The notes under the pieces are model-generated. The model was not told the origin of the DNA. It made no database searches and worked only from the letters and a program-made list of their open reading frames with translations. The translations under genes were made by a program, and so were the position numbers. Below are positions 16,179-24,634 of a stretch of 64,000 nucleotides of DNA, in pieces (position 1 is the first letter of the stretch; every line of letters begins with the position of its first letter). This DNA comes from Bacillaceae bacterium JMAK1 (GTDB taxonomy: Bacteria; Bacillota; Bacilli; Bacillales; Marinococcaceae): contig JIBW01000004.1 of the NCBI GenBank assembly GCA_012970285.1, forward strand, positions 62,001 through 126,000, in the 5' to 3' direction.

Positions 16179-16880
16179 ATGAAGCTGAAATTGTCTTTAA
16201 TCATTGTTTTTTCAATTTTGTCTTCTATTACTCTGGTATTTCTTTTTAACGGCTCAAATTTGGGCGATATTACATGGGGAAGCTTTATTGTAGCCTCTAT
16301 AATCATGGCAATTACTCCTGGCCCGAATCAAATTTTATCATTAAGGAATAGCTATACTCACGGTATAAAAGTGGCAATAAGTGCTGTGAGTGGTCGATTT
16401 AGTGCTTTTTTGATAATGATTACAGCTGTGGCTTTAGGTTTAGGAACACTATTAACAGCATCATCTGCCTTTTTTCAGATTGTAAAATGGATCGGTGTTG
16501 TGTACTTAATTTATCTGGGAATACAAATGCTTTGCAAAAGTGATCCGATAAAATATGATGAGGAAATTACATCCGTAAAAAAAGCGATTAAACAAGAATT
16601 TATTGTGGCAATGTCTAACCCTAAGGCCTATATATTGTTTGCAGTATTTTTACCTCAGTTTATTAGTGTTCAAGCTAGCAATATTCCTGTATTGATTTTC
16701 ATTACAGGTATTGCTTATATCTTTATTGAATTTGTATGTGCCTGGATTTATGCTCTTTCTGGCTGGTTACTCTCAAAGATTAGAAGCTCTTTCAATAAAG
16801 ATAAACGAGTGAATCAATTATCAGGATTGACGATGATCGGATTAGGAACTTGGTTTGCAACAGAAAGACCACTAAAATAA
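16179..16880 (+). CDS. LysE/RhtB-family amino acid exporter
   Basis: A 233-residue membrane protein with about six spans. The family signature is clear: GSFIVASIIMAITPGPNQIL, then GIKVAISAVSGRFSAF and VKWIGVVYLIYLGIQML, and EFIVAMSNPKAYILFAVFLPQF in the second half. It exports amino acids or derivatives by proton antiport. It has about 25 extra N-terminal residues with an additional hydrophobic stretch compared with typical RhtB proteins, but the AAGGGGTG site fits the ATG used. AT-rich like the surrounding stretch. Confidence 0.87.
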   Translation: MKLKLSLIIVFSILSSITLVFLFNGSNLGDITWGSFIVASIIMAITPGPNQILSLRNSYTHGIKVAISAVSGRFSAFLIMITAVALGLGTLLTASSAFFQIVKWIGVVYLIYLGIQMLCKSDPIKYDEEITSVKKAIKQEFIVAMSNPKAYILFAVFLPQFISVQASNIPVLIFITGIAYIFIEFVCAWIYALSGWLLSKIRSSFNKDKRVNQLSGLTMIGLGTWFATERPLK

Positions 16881-16989
16881 ACAATTCCGTAAATGGATGA
16901 GAAGGAATGAAAACCCGAAAAGATTGAAGCATTGATTCGATTTCGTTCGTCATAACAACCTTAAATTTATAAGATGGGGGAAATGGTGC

Positions 16990-17550
16990 ATGAATAAAAG
17001 GATATATATAGTAAGACATTGTGAAGCACAAGGGCAACCTCCAGAGTCACAACTAACAAAACAAGGGTTTATGCAAGCTGAATATTTATATGAATTTTTC
17101 TCAAAAACCAGCATTGACCGAATTATATCAAGTCCCTATTTACGTGCAATTCAGTCCGTAAAACCCATAAGTGAGAAAACAAAAATAAAAATAGAGATTG
17201 ATAAACGTTTATCAGAACGTACACTAAGTACAATGGATTTACCTGACTGGCTCGAAAAACTTAAAGCAACATTCGCCGATTTGGAGTTGAAATTTGAAGG
17301 TGGTGAGTCAAGTAAAGAAGCTATGAACCGAATCGTAGATGTTATAGATGAAGTTTTTAAAAATGAGTCTGAAAACACAATTATCGTTACCCACGGAAAT
17401 TTAATGTCTCTACTGTTAAAGAGTTATGATAACAATTTTGATTTTAACTGTTGGAAACGTCTCAGTAATCCTGATGTGTTTGTATTAAGTTACATAAATA
17501 ATGAAGTTACTATGGAACGTTTATGGCGAGAGGAACTAATGAAAAAATAG
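16990..17550 (+). CDS. Histidine phosphatase family protein
   Basis: A 186-residue phosphoglycerate-mutase-like enzyme. The catalytic RHCEAQGQ motif (RHG variant with Cys) is at residues 9-16, SSPYLRAIQSVKPI supplies the second Arg, Glu in LSERTLS is the proton donor region, and VTHGNLMSLLL holds the second catalytic His. It removes phosphate from an unidentified small molecule through a phospho-His intermediate. ATGGGGGAAATGGTGC precedes the ATG. Last gene of the AT-rich stretch. Confidence 0.85.
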   Translation: MNKRIYIVRHCEAQGQPPESQLTKQGFMQAEYLYEFFSKTSIDRIISSPYLRAIQSVKPISEKTKIKIEIDKRLSERTLSTMDLPDWLEKLKATFADLELKFEGGESSKEAMNRIVDVIDEVFKNESENTIIVTHGNLMSLLLKSYDNNFDFNCWKRLSNPDVFVLSYINNEVTMERLWREELMKK

Positions 17551-17654
17551 TTATTTTAGTATTTAGCTTATTCAAGAATAAGGCGCTTTCTAAAATGAAT
17601 CAGAAATCAACGGGATCGGCTGATTAACCATAAACGTTTAAAGTGATATTCATA

Positions 17655-17697
17655 AAGTAAAAGCGAGCAGATTAAATTGTCTGCTCGCTTTTACTTT
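17655..17697. terminator. Bidirectional terminator, 18-bp perfect arms
   Basis: AAAGTAAAAGCGAGCAGA and TCTGCTCGCTTTTACTTT are perfect complements around 7 bases. It ends the minus-strand dehydrogenase gene, whose last codons it includes. Confidence 0.88.
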
Positions 17698-18751
17698 AAG
17701 GTAATAAGACAACCTTTCCAAGTTGTTTAGATTCTTTGAAATATGATTGTGCTTCTTTTGCTTTTTCTAATGGAAATGTTTTATCAATAATAGGTTTCAC
17801 TAAGCCGTCTTGTACTGCCTTAAGCAAATCATCAAATTCTTCTTTTGTACCTAAGGTACTTCCTAATAAATTTAGATGTTTTAAATATAACGTTCGTAAA
17901 TCAAGCTCAGTTAAGACACCACTTGACGCCCCAGAGGTCACAAACGTTCCTCCCTTTTTTAGTACTGCTAAGGAAGTAGAAAACATCGCATCACCAACGA
18001 CATCTAGGACAACATCGATTTGTCCATCAGATGCCTTTGTAATGTCCTCGACTAGTTGGTGTGATTTATAAGCAACCGTTTTATAAGCTCCTAGTTCTTT
18101 CATTTTTTTATCTAAGGATTGATCGCGTACGAGCGCAATAACCTTTGCGCCAAATACATTGGCTGCAATTTGAACAGCGAATGATCCAACCCCACCAGTA
18201 GCGCCATTGACTAGGACCATTTCTCCTTTTTGGATATTTGCCCTTTTTATCATATGCCAAGCCGTTAAGCCACTAACTGGTATTGGCGCGCTTTCACTTA
18301 AATTGGTAAGTGGTGCATCATAGCAGAGGTCTGCTTTCCAAATCACGTATTCTGCATAACCACCATCAAATTCAGATCCAATATAAGCAATATCTTCGGA
18401 CATATGTTCATGTCCTACTTTTCCAGAGGATTGAAAGGGAAAAAGTACAACCTTTTTATGAAGAACTTTATCTTCCACTTCAGAACCGACCTTTACAATT
18501 TCTCCTGCAATATCGGAACCTGGTATTCGTGGAAATTGAATTCCTTCTCTTCTCCAACCTGCTGCAGCATCAGAAGAACGATCTGTCCCATATCCGCCTT
18601 CTCTCATCCAAATATCGGAGTTATTTAATGCCGTAGCGTGTATTTTCACTAACACTTCATCTTTTTCTAACGATGGGAGTTCTACTGTTTTATACTCTAA
18701 CTTATCGAGTCCACCGAATCCTGTAACTTGAAATGCTTTCATAGTATTCAT
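17696..18751 (-). CDS. Zinc-type alcohol dehydrogenase-like/quinone oxidoreductase (MDR)
   Basis: A 351-residue medium-chain dehydrogenase. The GroES-like N-terminal domain has VLVKIHATALNNSDIWMREG and the PGSDIAGEIVKVGSEV motif; the Rossmann domain starts at VLVNGATGGVGSFAVQIA, the quinone-reductase form of the AdoMet-like loop. The zinc-ligand Cys of true ADHs is not evident, so an NADPH-dependent quinone or enone reductase is likely. The ATG at 18751 has AAAGGAG 7 bases upstream; an in-frame TTG two codons earlier does not. It stands alone between two terminators. Confidence 0.82.
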   Translation of the reverse strand: MNTMKAFQVTGFGGLDKLEYKTVELPSLEKDEVLVKIHATALNNSDIWMREGGYGTDRSSDAAAGWRREGIQFPRIPGSDIAGEIVKVGSEVEDKVLHKKVVLFPFQSSGKVGHEHMSEDIAYIGSEFDGGYAEYVIWKADLCYDAPLTNLSESAPIPVSGLTAWHMIKRANIQKGEMVLVNGATGGVGSFAVQIAANVFGAKVIALVRDQSLDKKMKELGAYKTVAYKSHQLVEDITKASDGQIDVVLDVVGDAMFSTSLAVLKKGGTFVTSGASSGVLTELDLRTLYLKHLNLLGSTLGTKEEFDDLLKAVQDGLVKPIIDKTFPLEKAKEAQSYFKESKQLGKVVLLP

Positions 18752-18859
18752 AGTCAAACTCCTTTATATATAGATCGATCATTCTATTTAAACATATGAA
18801 TTAGTTATTAAGCAAAGATAACAGTAGAAGTTTCATATGGATTTTCTAGTTGTCACGTC

Positions 18860-18910
18860 AAAAACACCGAGGAAGCAGAGGATTTCAATCCCTGCTTCCT
18901 CGGTGTTTTT
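18860..18910. terminator. Bidirectional terminator
   Basis: AAAAACACCGAGGAAGCAG and CTGCTTCCTCGGTGTTTTT are perfect 19-bp arms around 13 bases. It ends the siderophore operon on the minus strand. Confidence 0.9.
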
Positions 18911-18922
18911 CATGACTGATCA

Positions 18923-19729
18923 TTACGTATGCTGATGATGTCTTCCGATTGGAACAACGAGTGGGGTCTTTGATACTGGATCTAGAATCACTTGGCTTTT
19001 CATATCAAAGATCTCTTCCACTCGTTTACTCGTAATCACATCGGTTGGTGTCCCTTCTGCTATAAGCTGACCAGAGCGTAATGCGAATATATAATCCGCA
19101 TAACGAGCAGTCAGGTTAATGTCATGTAACACCATCACGATCGTCGTTCCGTACTTTTTATTCAGGTCGGTCAAGAGATCGAGGATCTCGACTTGATACG
19201 TAATGTCGAGATACGTTGTTGGTTCATCGAGAAAGAGGATGTCCGTTTGTTGAGTGAGTGCCATGGCAATCCAGACTCGTTGACGCTGCCCGCCAGACAA
19301 CTCATCAATATTTCGATTTGCAAGTTCTGTAATTTGCATCATATCCATCGCTTCAGCAACTGCGGCATAATCTTCTTTTGACCACCCTTTAAAAAACGAT
19401 TGATGAGGGTAACGTCCTCTGCCGACAAGGTCTGTTACCGTAATCCCTTCGGGGACAATCGGAGATTGCGGCAGTAAGCCTAACAGTTTTGCGAGTTTTT
19501 TAGATGGCATTTGGTGAATGGACTTCCCATCTAACGTAACCGCTCCTGTGTCTGGTTTTAACAGTCTGGCCATCGTTTTTAACAGGGTCGACTTTCCACA
19601 CGCATTTGCACCGATAATTACGTTGATCTTATGACTTGGGATTGCAATACTTACGTTGTTTAGAATCGTCTTCTGATCGTAGCCTGCGACAATTTCTTCT
19701 GCTTGAAAATCATGCTTCGGTTTTATCAT
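18923..19729 (-). CDS. Iron-siderophore ABC transporter ATPase, YusV/FhuC-like
   Basis: A 268-residue ATPase. Walker A GANACGKSTLLKT (about residues 38-50), Q-loop region GLLPQSPIVPEG, signature LSGGQRQRVWIAM, Walker B DILFLDEPTTYLD and the switch His in VLHDINLTARY are all intact. It energises import by the two FecCD permeases upstream, with which it overlaps by 4 bases. The C-terminus is His-rich (GRHHQHT). Gene order (lipoprotein, permease, permease, ATPase) matches the catecholate/carboxylate-siderophore YfiY-YfiZ-YfhA-YusV system of B. subtilis, but here the ATPase is within the operon. Confidence 0.9.
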   Translation of the reverse strand: MIKPKHDFQAEEIVAGYDQKTILNNVSIAIPSHKINVIIGANACGKSTLLKTMARLLKPDTGAVTLDGKSIHQMPSKKLAKLLGLLPQSPIVPEGITVTDLVGRGRYPHQSFFKGWSKEDYAAVAEAMDMMQITELANRNIDELSGGQRQRVWIAMALTQQTDILFLDEPTTYLDITYQVEILDLLTDLNKKYGTTIVMVLHDINLTARYADYIFALRSGQLIAEGTPTDVITSKRVEEIFDMKSQVILDPVSKTPLVVPIGRHHQHT

Positions 19730-20757
19730 AAACTTCCCCTTCGGTTCATGCGAATCAATAAATATAGCAAGAATGGCGCACCAAGAATTCCCGTAATAAT
19801 CCCAACTGGAAAGCGTACGTCAAATGCAAATTGACCAATCAAGTCAGCGGCAAGAACCAAATTCGCACCCACAAGTCCAGCGGGCAGAACATTTGAATAC
19901 CCGACGCCAGCGATCCGTTTCGCAATTGGACCTGCCAAGAAAGCAACGAAAGCAATCGGTCCTGTAACAGACGTAGCAAACGCAATCATGCATACGGAAC
20001 TAACAATCAATAGTATTCGCGTTAAGTCAGTTCGAAGTCCTAGTGAGATGGCTGCTTGTTCGCCAAGCTCTAACAATTGAAGGTGTCGTCCCAAGAATAG
20101 AATGATCGGTAAGAAAATCACGACTACAAGGACTAGTGGAGTAAGGCTATTCAGCTGTACACCATTAAGACTACCGCTTAGCCAGCGAAGGGCAGAAGGA
20201 AGGTCTTGATGACCACCAACCATAAGTAAGTATGAGATGACCGCACTTAACATCGCTTGGATTCCAATTCCGACTAGAATGAGTCGACCGATGGAAAACG
20301 AGCCACTTCGTGAAAGAAAATAAATAACAATAACGGTAAGTAATCCTGCGATTACAGCACTAAACGATGTAACGGTTTGGCTCGTTTGCAAGATTAAAAT
20401 ACAAAATAGCGCAGCAACACTTGATCCCGCTGTAATACCGAGGATTTCAGGGTTCGCTAACGGGTTACGTAACATCGTTTGGAACGTGTTACCGGCAATG
20501 CCAAATGCAATTCCGGCAAGCAATCCAGCGAGCATTCGTGGTAAACGAATGTTGTTTACAGCGAATGATACGCCTTCAACAGTTTCACCGGTAAGAGCCC
20601 GAAAAACATCGACAGGATGGTGAAACGTATTTCCGAGCAACAGCATGGCAACACAAAGAATCATAGCTGTAAGGATTAATAGAAGGTTAACGAGTAACCA
20701 GCGACGTTGCCTTTTTTGACGACCGCGTTTAATTGTAATAAGAGAATTTGTAGTCAT
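19726..20757 (-). CDS. FecCD-family siderophore permease
   Basis: A 343-residue membrane protein with about ten spans. Conserved FecCD segments are visible: RLPRMLAGLLAGIAFGIAGN, the NPLANPEILGITAGSSVAAL loop, and VTGPIAFVAFLAGPIAKRI near the C-terminus. It forms the import channel with the other permease. Both ends overlap neighbouring genes by 4 bases (ATGA type), a tightly coupled operon. Equivalent position to YfhA. Confidence 0.9.
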   Translation of the reverse strand: MTTNSLITIKRGRQKRQRRWLLVNLLLILTAMILCVAMLLLGNTFHHPVDVFRALTGETVEGVSFAVNNIRLPRMLAGLLAGIAFGIAGNTFQTMLRNPLANPEILGITAGSSVAALFCILILQTSQTVTSFSAVIAGLLTVIVIYFLSRSGSFSIGRLILVGIGIQAMLSAVISYLLMVGGHQDLPSALRWLSGSLNGVQLNSLTPLVLVVVIFLPIILFLGRHLQLLELGEQAAISLGLRTDLTRILLIVSSVCMIAFATSVTGPIAFVAFLAGPIAKRIAGVGYSNVLPAGLVGANLVLAADLIGQFAFDVRFPVGIITGILGAPFLLYLLIRMNRRGSL

Positions 20758-21791
20758 AATGAACGCACTTTCAATTTAATCGCTAAGTAGATTAGTAATG
20801 GAGCTCCAATTAGAGCAGTAACAACGCCAACTTCAAGTTCGCCAGGACTTCCGATCACACGGCCAACAACGTCAGCAATTGTTAAAACAACCGCACCAGC
20901 AATGGCGGCCATTGGAATGACGATGCGTAAATCGGGGCCGAGCAATAAACGAACAAGGTGGGTGGCAAGTAACCCAATAAAGCCAATGGGGCCGGCTAGG
21001 GCTGTTGCGACTGCGCATAACACAACACCTGCAAACGCAGAGAAAATGCGCAACGTCGTGAGCTGAACTCCTTGACTCTTTGCTACATCATCACCGAGTG
21101 CAAGCGCATTTAACGCAGGTGCAGTACAGATTGCTAGTATGACGCCAACAATAAGAAACGGCAAAAACGTAAGAATTGCATTCCAGCTTGCTGATCCTAA
21201 GCTGCCTACTTGCCAGAAACGGAATTGATCCATCACATCGGTTCGAGGAATTAATACGGCGCTTACGAGCGATGATAGAGCTGCACTTGTGGCTGCACCG
21301 GCTAAGACGAGCTTTAACGGTGTTGCTCCGGTCCGTCCAAGGGATCCAATCGCATAGACGAAGATGGCAGTTAGCATGGCTCCTACGATGGCAAACCAAA
21401 TGTATTCACTGGCAGTACTAATATTAAAAAAAGCTAAACCACTAACAACAAACAGTGCAGCACCCGTATTGACGCCTAAAATACTCGGATCAGCAATCGG
21501 GTTACGGGTGATTGCTTGCATAAGCGCACCGGACACCCCGAGTGCAGCACCACAAAAGAGAGCAAAAACCGTACGGGGAATGCGCTCGCGAACGACGCTT
21601 GCCCCGTACGAATCTTGTTCAGGATAAAAGAGCCCAGTCATCAGTTCATTCCAAGTCACGAAACGAGAACCAAAGGCAAGGGAAAGTACACTGACGATGA
21701 AAAGCAATACAATGGAAATCACAATCGTTTTCGTTAACGTTTTTGGAACAAATACGTGATTTTCTTGCGATGAAATACGGGAATTACTCAT
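20754..21791 (-). CDS. FecCD-family siderophore permease
   Basis: A 345-residue partner permease with the same family landmarks: RIPRTVFALFCGAALGVSGA, NPIADPSILGVNTGAAL, LAGPIGFIGLLATHLVRLL. The ATG at 21791 overlaps the stop of the binding-protein gene; an in-frame TTG 24 bases upstream is the only alternative and neither has a strong ribosome site, so translation is probably coupled. Equivalent position to YfiZ. Confidence 0.88.
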   Translation of the reverse strand: MSNSRISSQENHVFVPKTLTKTIVISIVLLFIVSVLSLAFGSRFVTWNELMTGLFYPEQDSYGASVVRERIPRTVFALFCGAALGVSGALMQAITRNPIADPSILGVNTGAALFVVSGLAFFNISTASEYIWFAIVGAMLTAIFVYAIGSLGRTGATPLKLVLAGAATSAALSSLVSAVLIPRTDVMDQFRFWQVGSLGSASWNAILTFLPFLIVGVILAICTAPALNALALGDDVAKSQGVQLTTLRIFSAFAGVVLCAVATALAGPIGFIGLLATHLVRLLLGPDLRIVIPMAAIAGAVVLTIADVVGRVIGSPGELEVGVVTALIGAPLLIYLAIKLKVRSL

Positions 21792-22842
21792 CAACTTTTT
21801 CGACTGCGTCTCCAAGAAGTTCTACATATTCTTCAATCGTGTATTCAATTGAAAGTGGATTCGGAGTACCAGCGGCAGCGAGTGGTGTTGCATTGCCGAC
21901 CATCACGACAGATCCTCGTTCAACAGCAGGAATTTGACCGAGTCTTGAATCGGATTTTACAGCTTCATACAAGTCTTCATCGCCATAACCGATAATAATG
22001 TCAGCATCATTTAGCACGTCGGCATTTTCTGCACTTAAACTAAGATAAAATTCATCTTTATTCTCAATCATTGCTTCAACGTCGTCAGGTGTACTTAAAC
22101 CTAATTCCTCTTTTAAGAATGAAACACGCGTATCGGCAGGTGTATACAAATGTAGGTTCGATAGATCATCTGCAGAGAAGTTGACCCAAACGACACTCTT
22201 TCCTTCAATTTCTGGATAATCTTCAAGAGCGTCATCAATGGTTGCTTCAGTATCTTCAATCAATTGCTCGCCTTCGGCTTTCATTCCCATTCCTTCAGCG
22301 TTCATGAGCACTTGCTCTCGCCAAGGTGTTGTCCAAGGCGTGGTAGGGTAGGCAACGACCGGAGCAATTTGCGTAAGTAAGTCATAATCCTCCTGTGTAA
22401 TACCAGAATAACTTGCAAGAATTACATCAGGGTTGGAGTCAGAGATCGCTTCAAAGTCTAAGCCATCCGTATCTTGATAAATATTCGGATCGGTAACACC
22501 GAGTTCATCGAGCTGGTCTTTCGTCCAAGGTAGAAGACCACTATCGTCTTGGACGCCATAGTTTGCGGCTGAGAAGCCAACTGGCTCAACCCCTAAAGCG
22601 AGGGCAATGTCTTGATTTCCCCATTGAACCGTAGCGACCCGTTCAGGTTTTTCGTCCAAAACCGTTTCTCCAAAGGCATGCTCAATGACAATTTGTTCGT
22701 CTGCACTTTCGTCAGGTGTAGCGGCTTCTTCTCCTTCATCATCAGGTGTTGTTGCAGATGTCGTATCGCTCGATTCATCTGAACATGCGACTAAAGCAAG
22801 TGAGAGTAAAGCGGATGAAAATAAAAGATGAGAACGTTTCAT
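21784..22842 (-). CDS. Siderophore-binding lipoprotein
   Basis: A 352-residue solute-binding protein of the FhuD/FepB class. The ATG at 22842 (AAAGGGG upstream) gives a clean lipoprotein signal with lipobox LVAC and Cys20; a longer reading adds 22 residues with no signal logic. The mature part opens with an acidic linker and then VIEHAFGETVLDEKPERVATV, the standard start of the domain, with NPDVILASYSGI in the middle. It captures Fe(III)-siderophore outside the cell. First gene of the operon, under a Fur-boxed promoter. Confidence 0.9.
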   Translation of the reverse strand: MKRSHLLFSSALLSLALVACSDESSDTTSATTPDDEGEEAATPDESADEQIVIEHAFGETVLDEKPERVATVQWGNQDIALALGVEPVGFSAANYGVQDDSGLLPWTKDQLDELGVTDPNIYQDTDGLDFEAISDSNPDVILASYSGITQEDYDLLTQIAPVVAYPTTPWTTPWREQVLMNAEGMGMKAEGEQLIEDTEATIDDALEDYPEIEGKSVVWVNFSADDLSNLHLYTPADTRVSFLKEELGLSTPDDVEAMIENKDEFYLSLSAENADVLNDADIIIGYGDEDLYEAVKSDSRLGQIPAVERGSVVMVGNATPLAAAGTPNPLSIEYTIEEYVELLGDAVEKVDE

Positions 22843-22894
22843 ACTAATCGAAACCCCTTTGTGTATGTAATTGCGAATGACAGCAATGAATTCG

Positions 22895-22945
22895 AAAATG
22901 ATAATCATTCTCAGCCAGTGTATAGCGACTGATAACGATTGTCAA
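22895..22945 (-). promoter_or_regulatory. Promoter with two Fur-box-like operators
   Basis: On the minus strand a -35 TTGACA (22940-22945), a 17-base spacer and a -10 TACACT (22917-22922) precede the siderophore lipoprotein gene. GAATGATTATCATTTTC (around 22895-22913) closely matches the GATAATGATTATCATT Fur consensus just downstream of the -10, and GATAACGATTGTC (22931-22943) partly matches over the -35. Iron-dependent repression by Fur is inferred. Confidence 0.85.
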
Positions 22946-23126
22946 TTAAATTTTTTCACTATTGTTAAAAGGTTGTCATGGTCAATGAGGTTGTAAGTTA
23001 GCAATTGAAATCCTGGATACCATATCAATTAAGCACTCTAGGAGAAAGTAGCTATGAAAATGAATGACGTAAAGATCCAAAAAAAAATTTTGAGAAGGAA
23101 TGATCTGAACCGTTATGTAATGACAA

Positions 23127-23157
23127 AATAAAAACGCCAAGCATTGCTTTGGCGTTA
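23127..23157 (-). terminator. Terminator of the minus-strand envelope gene group
   Basis: AACGCCAAA and TTTGGCGTT form the stem around GCAATGC on the minus strand, followed by TTTTATTTT. Confidence 0.8.
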
Positions 23158-23256
23158 GTTAAAGATTAATTGGGAAATGGCAATGCCGATGAGTGCACCA
23201 ATGAATGCGAATCCAAAGTAGAGCAAGTATTTTTTCTTAATGAACAACACCACCAT
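23155..23256 (-). CDS. Possible 33-residue membrane peptide
   Basis: A short frame (MVVLFIKKKYLLYFGFAFIG...) with one hydrophobic span and a basic N-terminus, ending inside a terminator hairpin. The ribosome site is poor, so translation is uncertain. It lies 21 bases after another small membrane-protein gene on the same strand. Confidence 0.3.
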   Translation of the reverse strand: MVVLFIKKKYLLYFGFAFIGALIGIAISQLIFN

Positions 23257-23277
23257 CTATAGAAAGAGAGTAGAAGC

Positions 23278-23490
23278 TTATCCTTTAGTGTCTGCAGAGC
23301 TTTTACCATTAAATGAAACGAAAAAGACGATCAAACCGACGATAAACGCAGCGAGTGCAAACCAGGCGAGTGTAGTAGATACTGGTATGACATTTAGGAA
23401 ACCTAAAACGGCGATAATTGGCATTACAGTAATGCTCAAAAGTACTGTCCGGTATCTTGAATGTCTCATTCCTTTTTTAAAATTGCTCAT
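23278..23490 (-). CDS. Small two-span membrane protein
   Basis: A 70-residue protein. The ATG at 23490 was chosen because GGAGGTG lies 5 bases upstream; longer in-frame readings lack this. A basic N-terminus (SNFKKGMRHSRYR) precedes two hydrophobic helices (VLLSITVMPIIAVLGFL and TTLAWFALAAFIVGLIVFFV). It follows the lipoprotein gene by 42 bases on the same strand. Family not recognised. Confidence 0.6.
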   Translation of the reverse strand: MSNFKKGMRHSRYRTVLLSITVMPIIAVLGFLNVIPVSTTLAWFALAAFIVGLIVFFVSFNGKSSADTKG

Positions 23491-23532
23491 GTCCACCTCC
23501 GAAATGTAGATGTAACTTCTAGACAAATTCAA

Positions 23533-23901
23533 TTACTCAAGAATGAATGATTCTTCGAATTCATCACCTTCAATCGTTAACCAACGAATAGTGACCTCAA
23601 TAGGTTGATCAGGGGTCTGCATACACCCTGAGCATTCGCTTTCGGATGTAAACGTTTCGCTTCCATGTAAGGAGGCGCCACTAACCGCAACACCCGTACT
23701 TGAGTCAAAACTAAATTCTTCAACTTCTTCGGGATCCTCTAAATACTTGAAAGTAATGGTACTGGTTTCTTCCGCATCAACCGTTTGGTCCGCTTGAAAC
23801 TCCACTTCCCAAGACTCCCCTTCATCACTCTTCTGTAAAATTTGAGAACAGCCAGCCAAAAGTGCAACAACGACGACTGAACAGACAAAACGTTTTTGCA
23901 C
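23533..23901 (-). CDS. Putative lipoprotein with CxxC
   Basis: A 122-residue secreted protein starting at GTG, 8 bases after GGGAGG. Lipobox LLAGC puts the acylated Cys at residue 18. The acidic mature part contains ECSGC (CxxC) near residue 89, followed by a beta-rich end (IEVTIRWLTIEGDEFEES). It resembles small envelope proteins of unknown function in Bacillaceae; a redox or metal role for CxxC would be a guess. Confidence 0.6.
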   Translation of the reverse strand: MQKRFVCSVVVVALLAGCSQILQKSDEGESWEVEFQADQTVDAEETSTITFKYLEDPEEVEEFSFDSSTGVAVSGASLHGSETFTSESECSGCMQTPDQPIEVTIRWLTIEGDEFEESFILE

Positions 23902-24059
23902 GTACGATCCTCCCGATTAAGACCTCTTATATTGAATAATAAGAATTGTTGAAAGGCGTTCCTGCTTTATAGTTCGTAGTACCCTTATTCCATTAATTGG
24001 AGAAAAATAAACGTAGAAACGTAACAGAGTAAAGACCTCTATGTGAATCTTTTTTATCA

Positions 24060-24356
24060 ATGGCTAGTCAGAAAGTGCAAGGTCATGGAGCAGATTGGGT
24101 GCGGATATTGTTGAAGAAGTAAACCATACGACAGGAGATTATGATATCGTCCCGTATCAGACGACTCATAATACCGGTGGTACGATTATGGGGGCTTCTA
24201 GTGACAGGTTCGTTGTTTGTTGCAGGAGCGTCTACGTTTTCACATAACGGAGGAAATAACCCAACACCAACCGTTGCAGCGCTTGCTTACCGAGCAGCAG
24301 AAGGCATTCTTGATTACGTCGATGACCCAAGACTATTAGTTGAAGACGATAACTAA
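24060..24356 (+). pseudogene. GMC-family oxidoreductase, 3' remnant
   Basis: The last part of a GMC oxidoreductase (gluconate 2-dehydrogenase flavoprotein type) survives in pieces. Reading frames must be switched to follow it: KVMEQ, then after one extra G, GADIVEEVNH, YDIVPYQTTHNTGGTIMGAS (with the conserved HNTGG), then after a deletion SLFVAGASTFSHNGGNNPTP and TVAALAYRAAEGI to a normal stop. The catalytic Asn region (NNPTPTVAALA) is present. The FAD domain and most of the gene are missing upstream. An ATG-started frame at 24141 exists but is only part of this wreck. tatA follows after 12 bases. Confidence 0.75.
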
Positions 24357-24368
24357 GGAGGTACGAGT

Positions 24369-24602
24369 ATGAGTCCATTAAACATCGGAATTCCGAGTTT
24401 GATTCTTATTCTACTATTAGCATTGTTGATCTTTGGACCGAAGAAATTACCAGAAATCGGTGGAGCGTTTGGGCAAACGATTTCAGAATTTAAGAAGACG
24501 ACGAACAAGTTAATGGATGATGAAGAACCTAAGTCTGATCAGAACGTACCGAAAGAAGCTCAAGTTACGACGATTGAGAATGTTGATCCAAAGAAAGATT
24601 AA
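24369..24602 (+). CDS. tatA: Twin-arginine translocase subunit TatA
   Basis: A 77-residue TatA/E protein. One N-terminal hydrophobic span ([16 protein letters not shown]) leads into the conserved [22 protein letters not shown] hinge and amphipathic helix, then an acidic and polar tail (DDEEPKSDQ). It oligomerises to let folded proteins cross the membrane with TatC. An AAGGAGG site overlaps the end of the GMC remnant. In many Bacillaceae a GMC flavoprotein and its Tat-signalled small subunit sit beside tatA-tatC, and that is the likely ancestral arrangement here. Confidence 0.92.
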   Translation: MSPLNIGIPSLILILLLALLIFGPKKLPEIGGAFGQTISEFKKTTNKLMDDEEPKSDQNVPKEAQVTTIENVDPKKD

Positions 24603-24603
24603 T

Positions 24604-24634
24604 TGCTGAGAACTTTGTTCTCAGCTTTTCTCGT
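24604..24634 (+). terminator. Terminator of tatA
   Basis: GCTGAGAAC and GTTCTCAGC form a 9-bp stem around TTT, followed by TTTTC. It separates tatA from tatC. Confidence 0.85.

Noticed and set aside
24141-24356. A stand-alone 71-residue gene before tatA
   Set aside because: The C-terminal 55 residues are clearly the end of a GMC oxidoreductase, and the N-terminal part is out-of-frame debris of the same gene.
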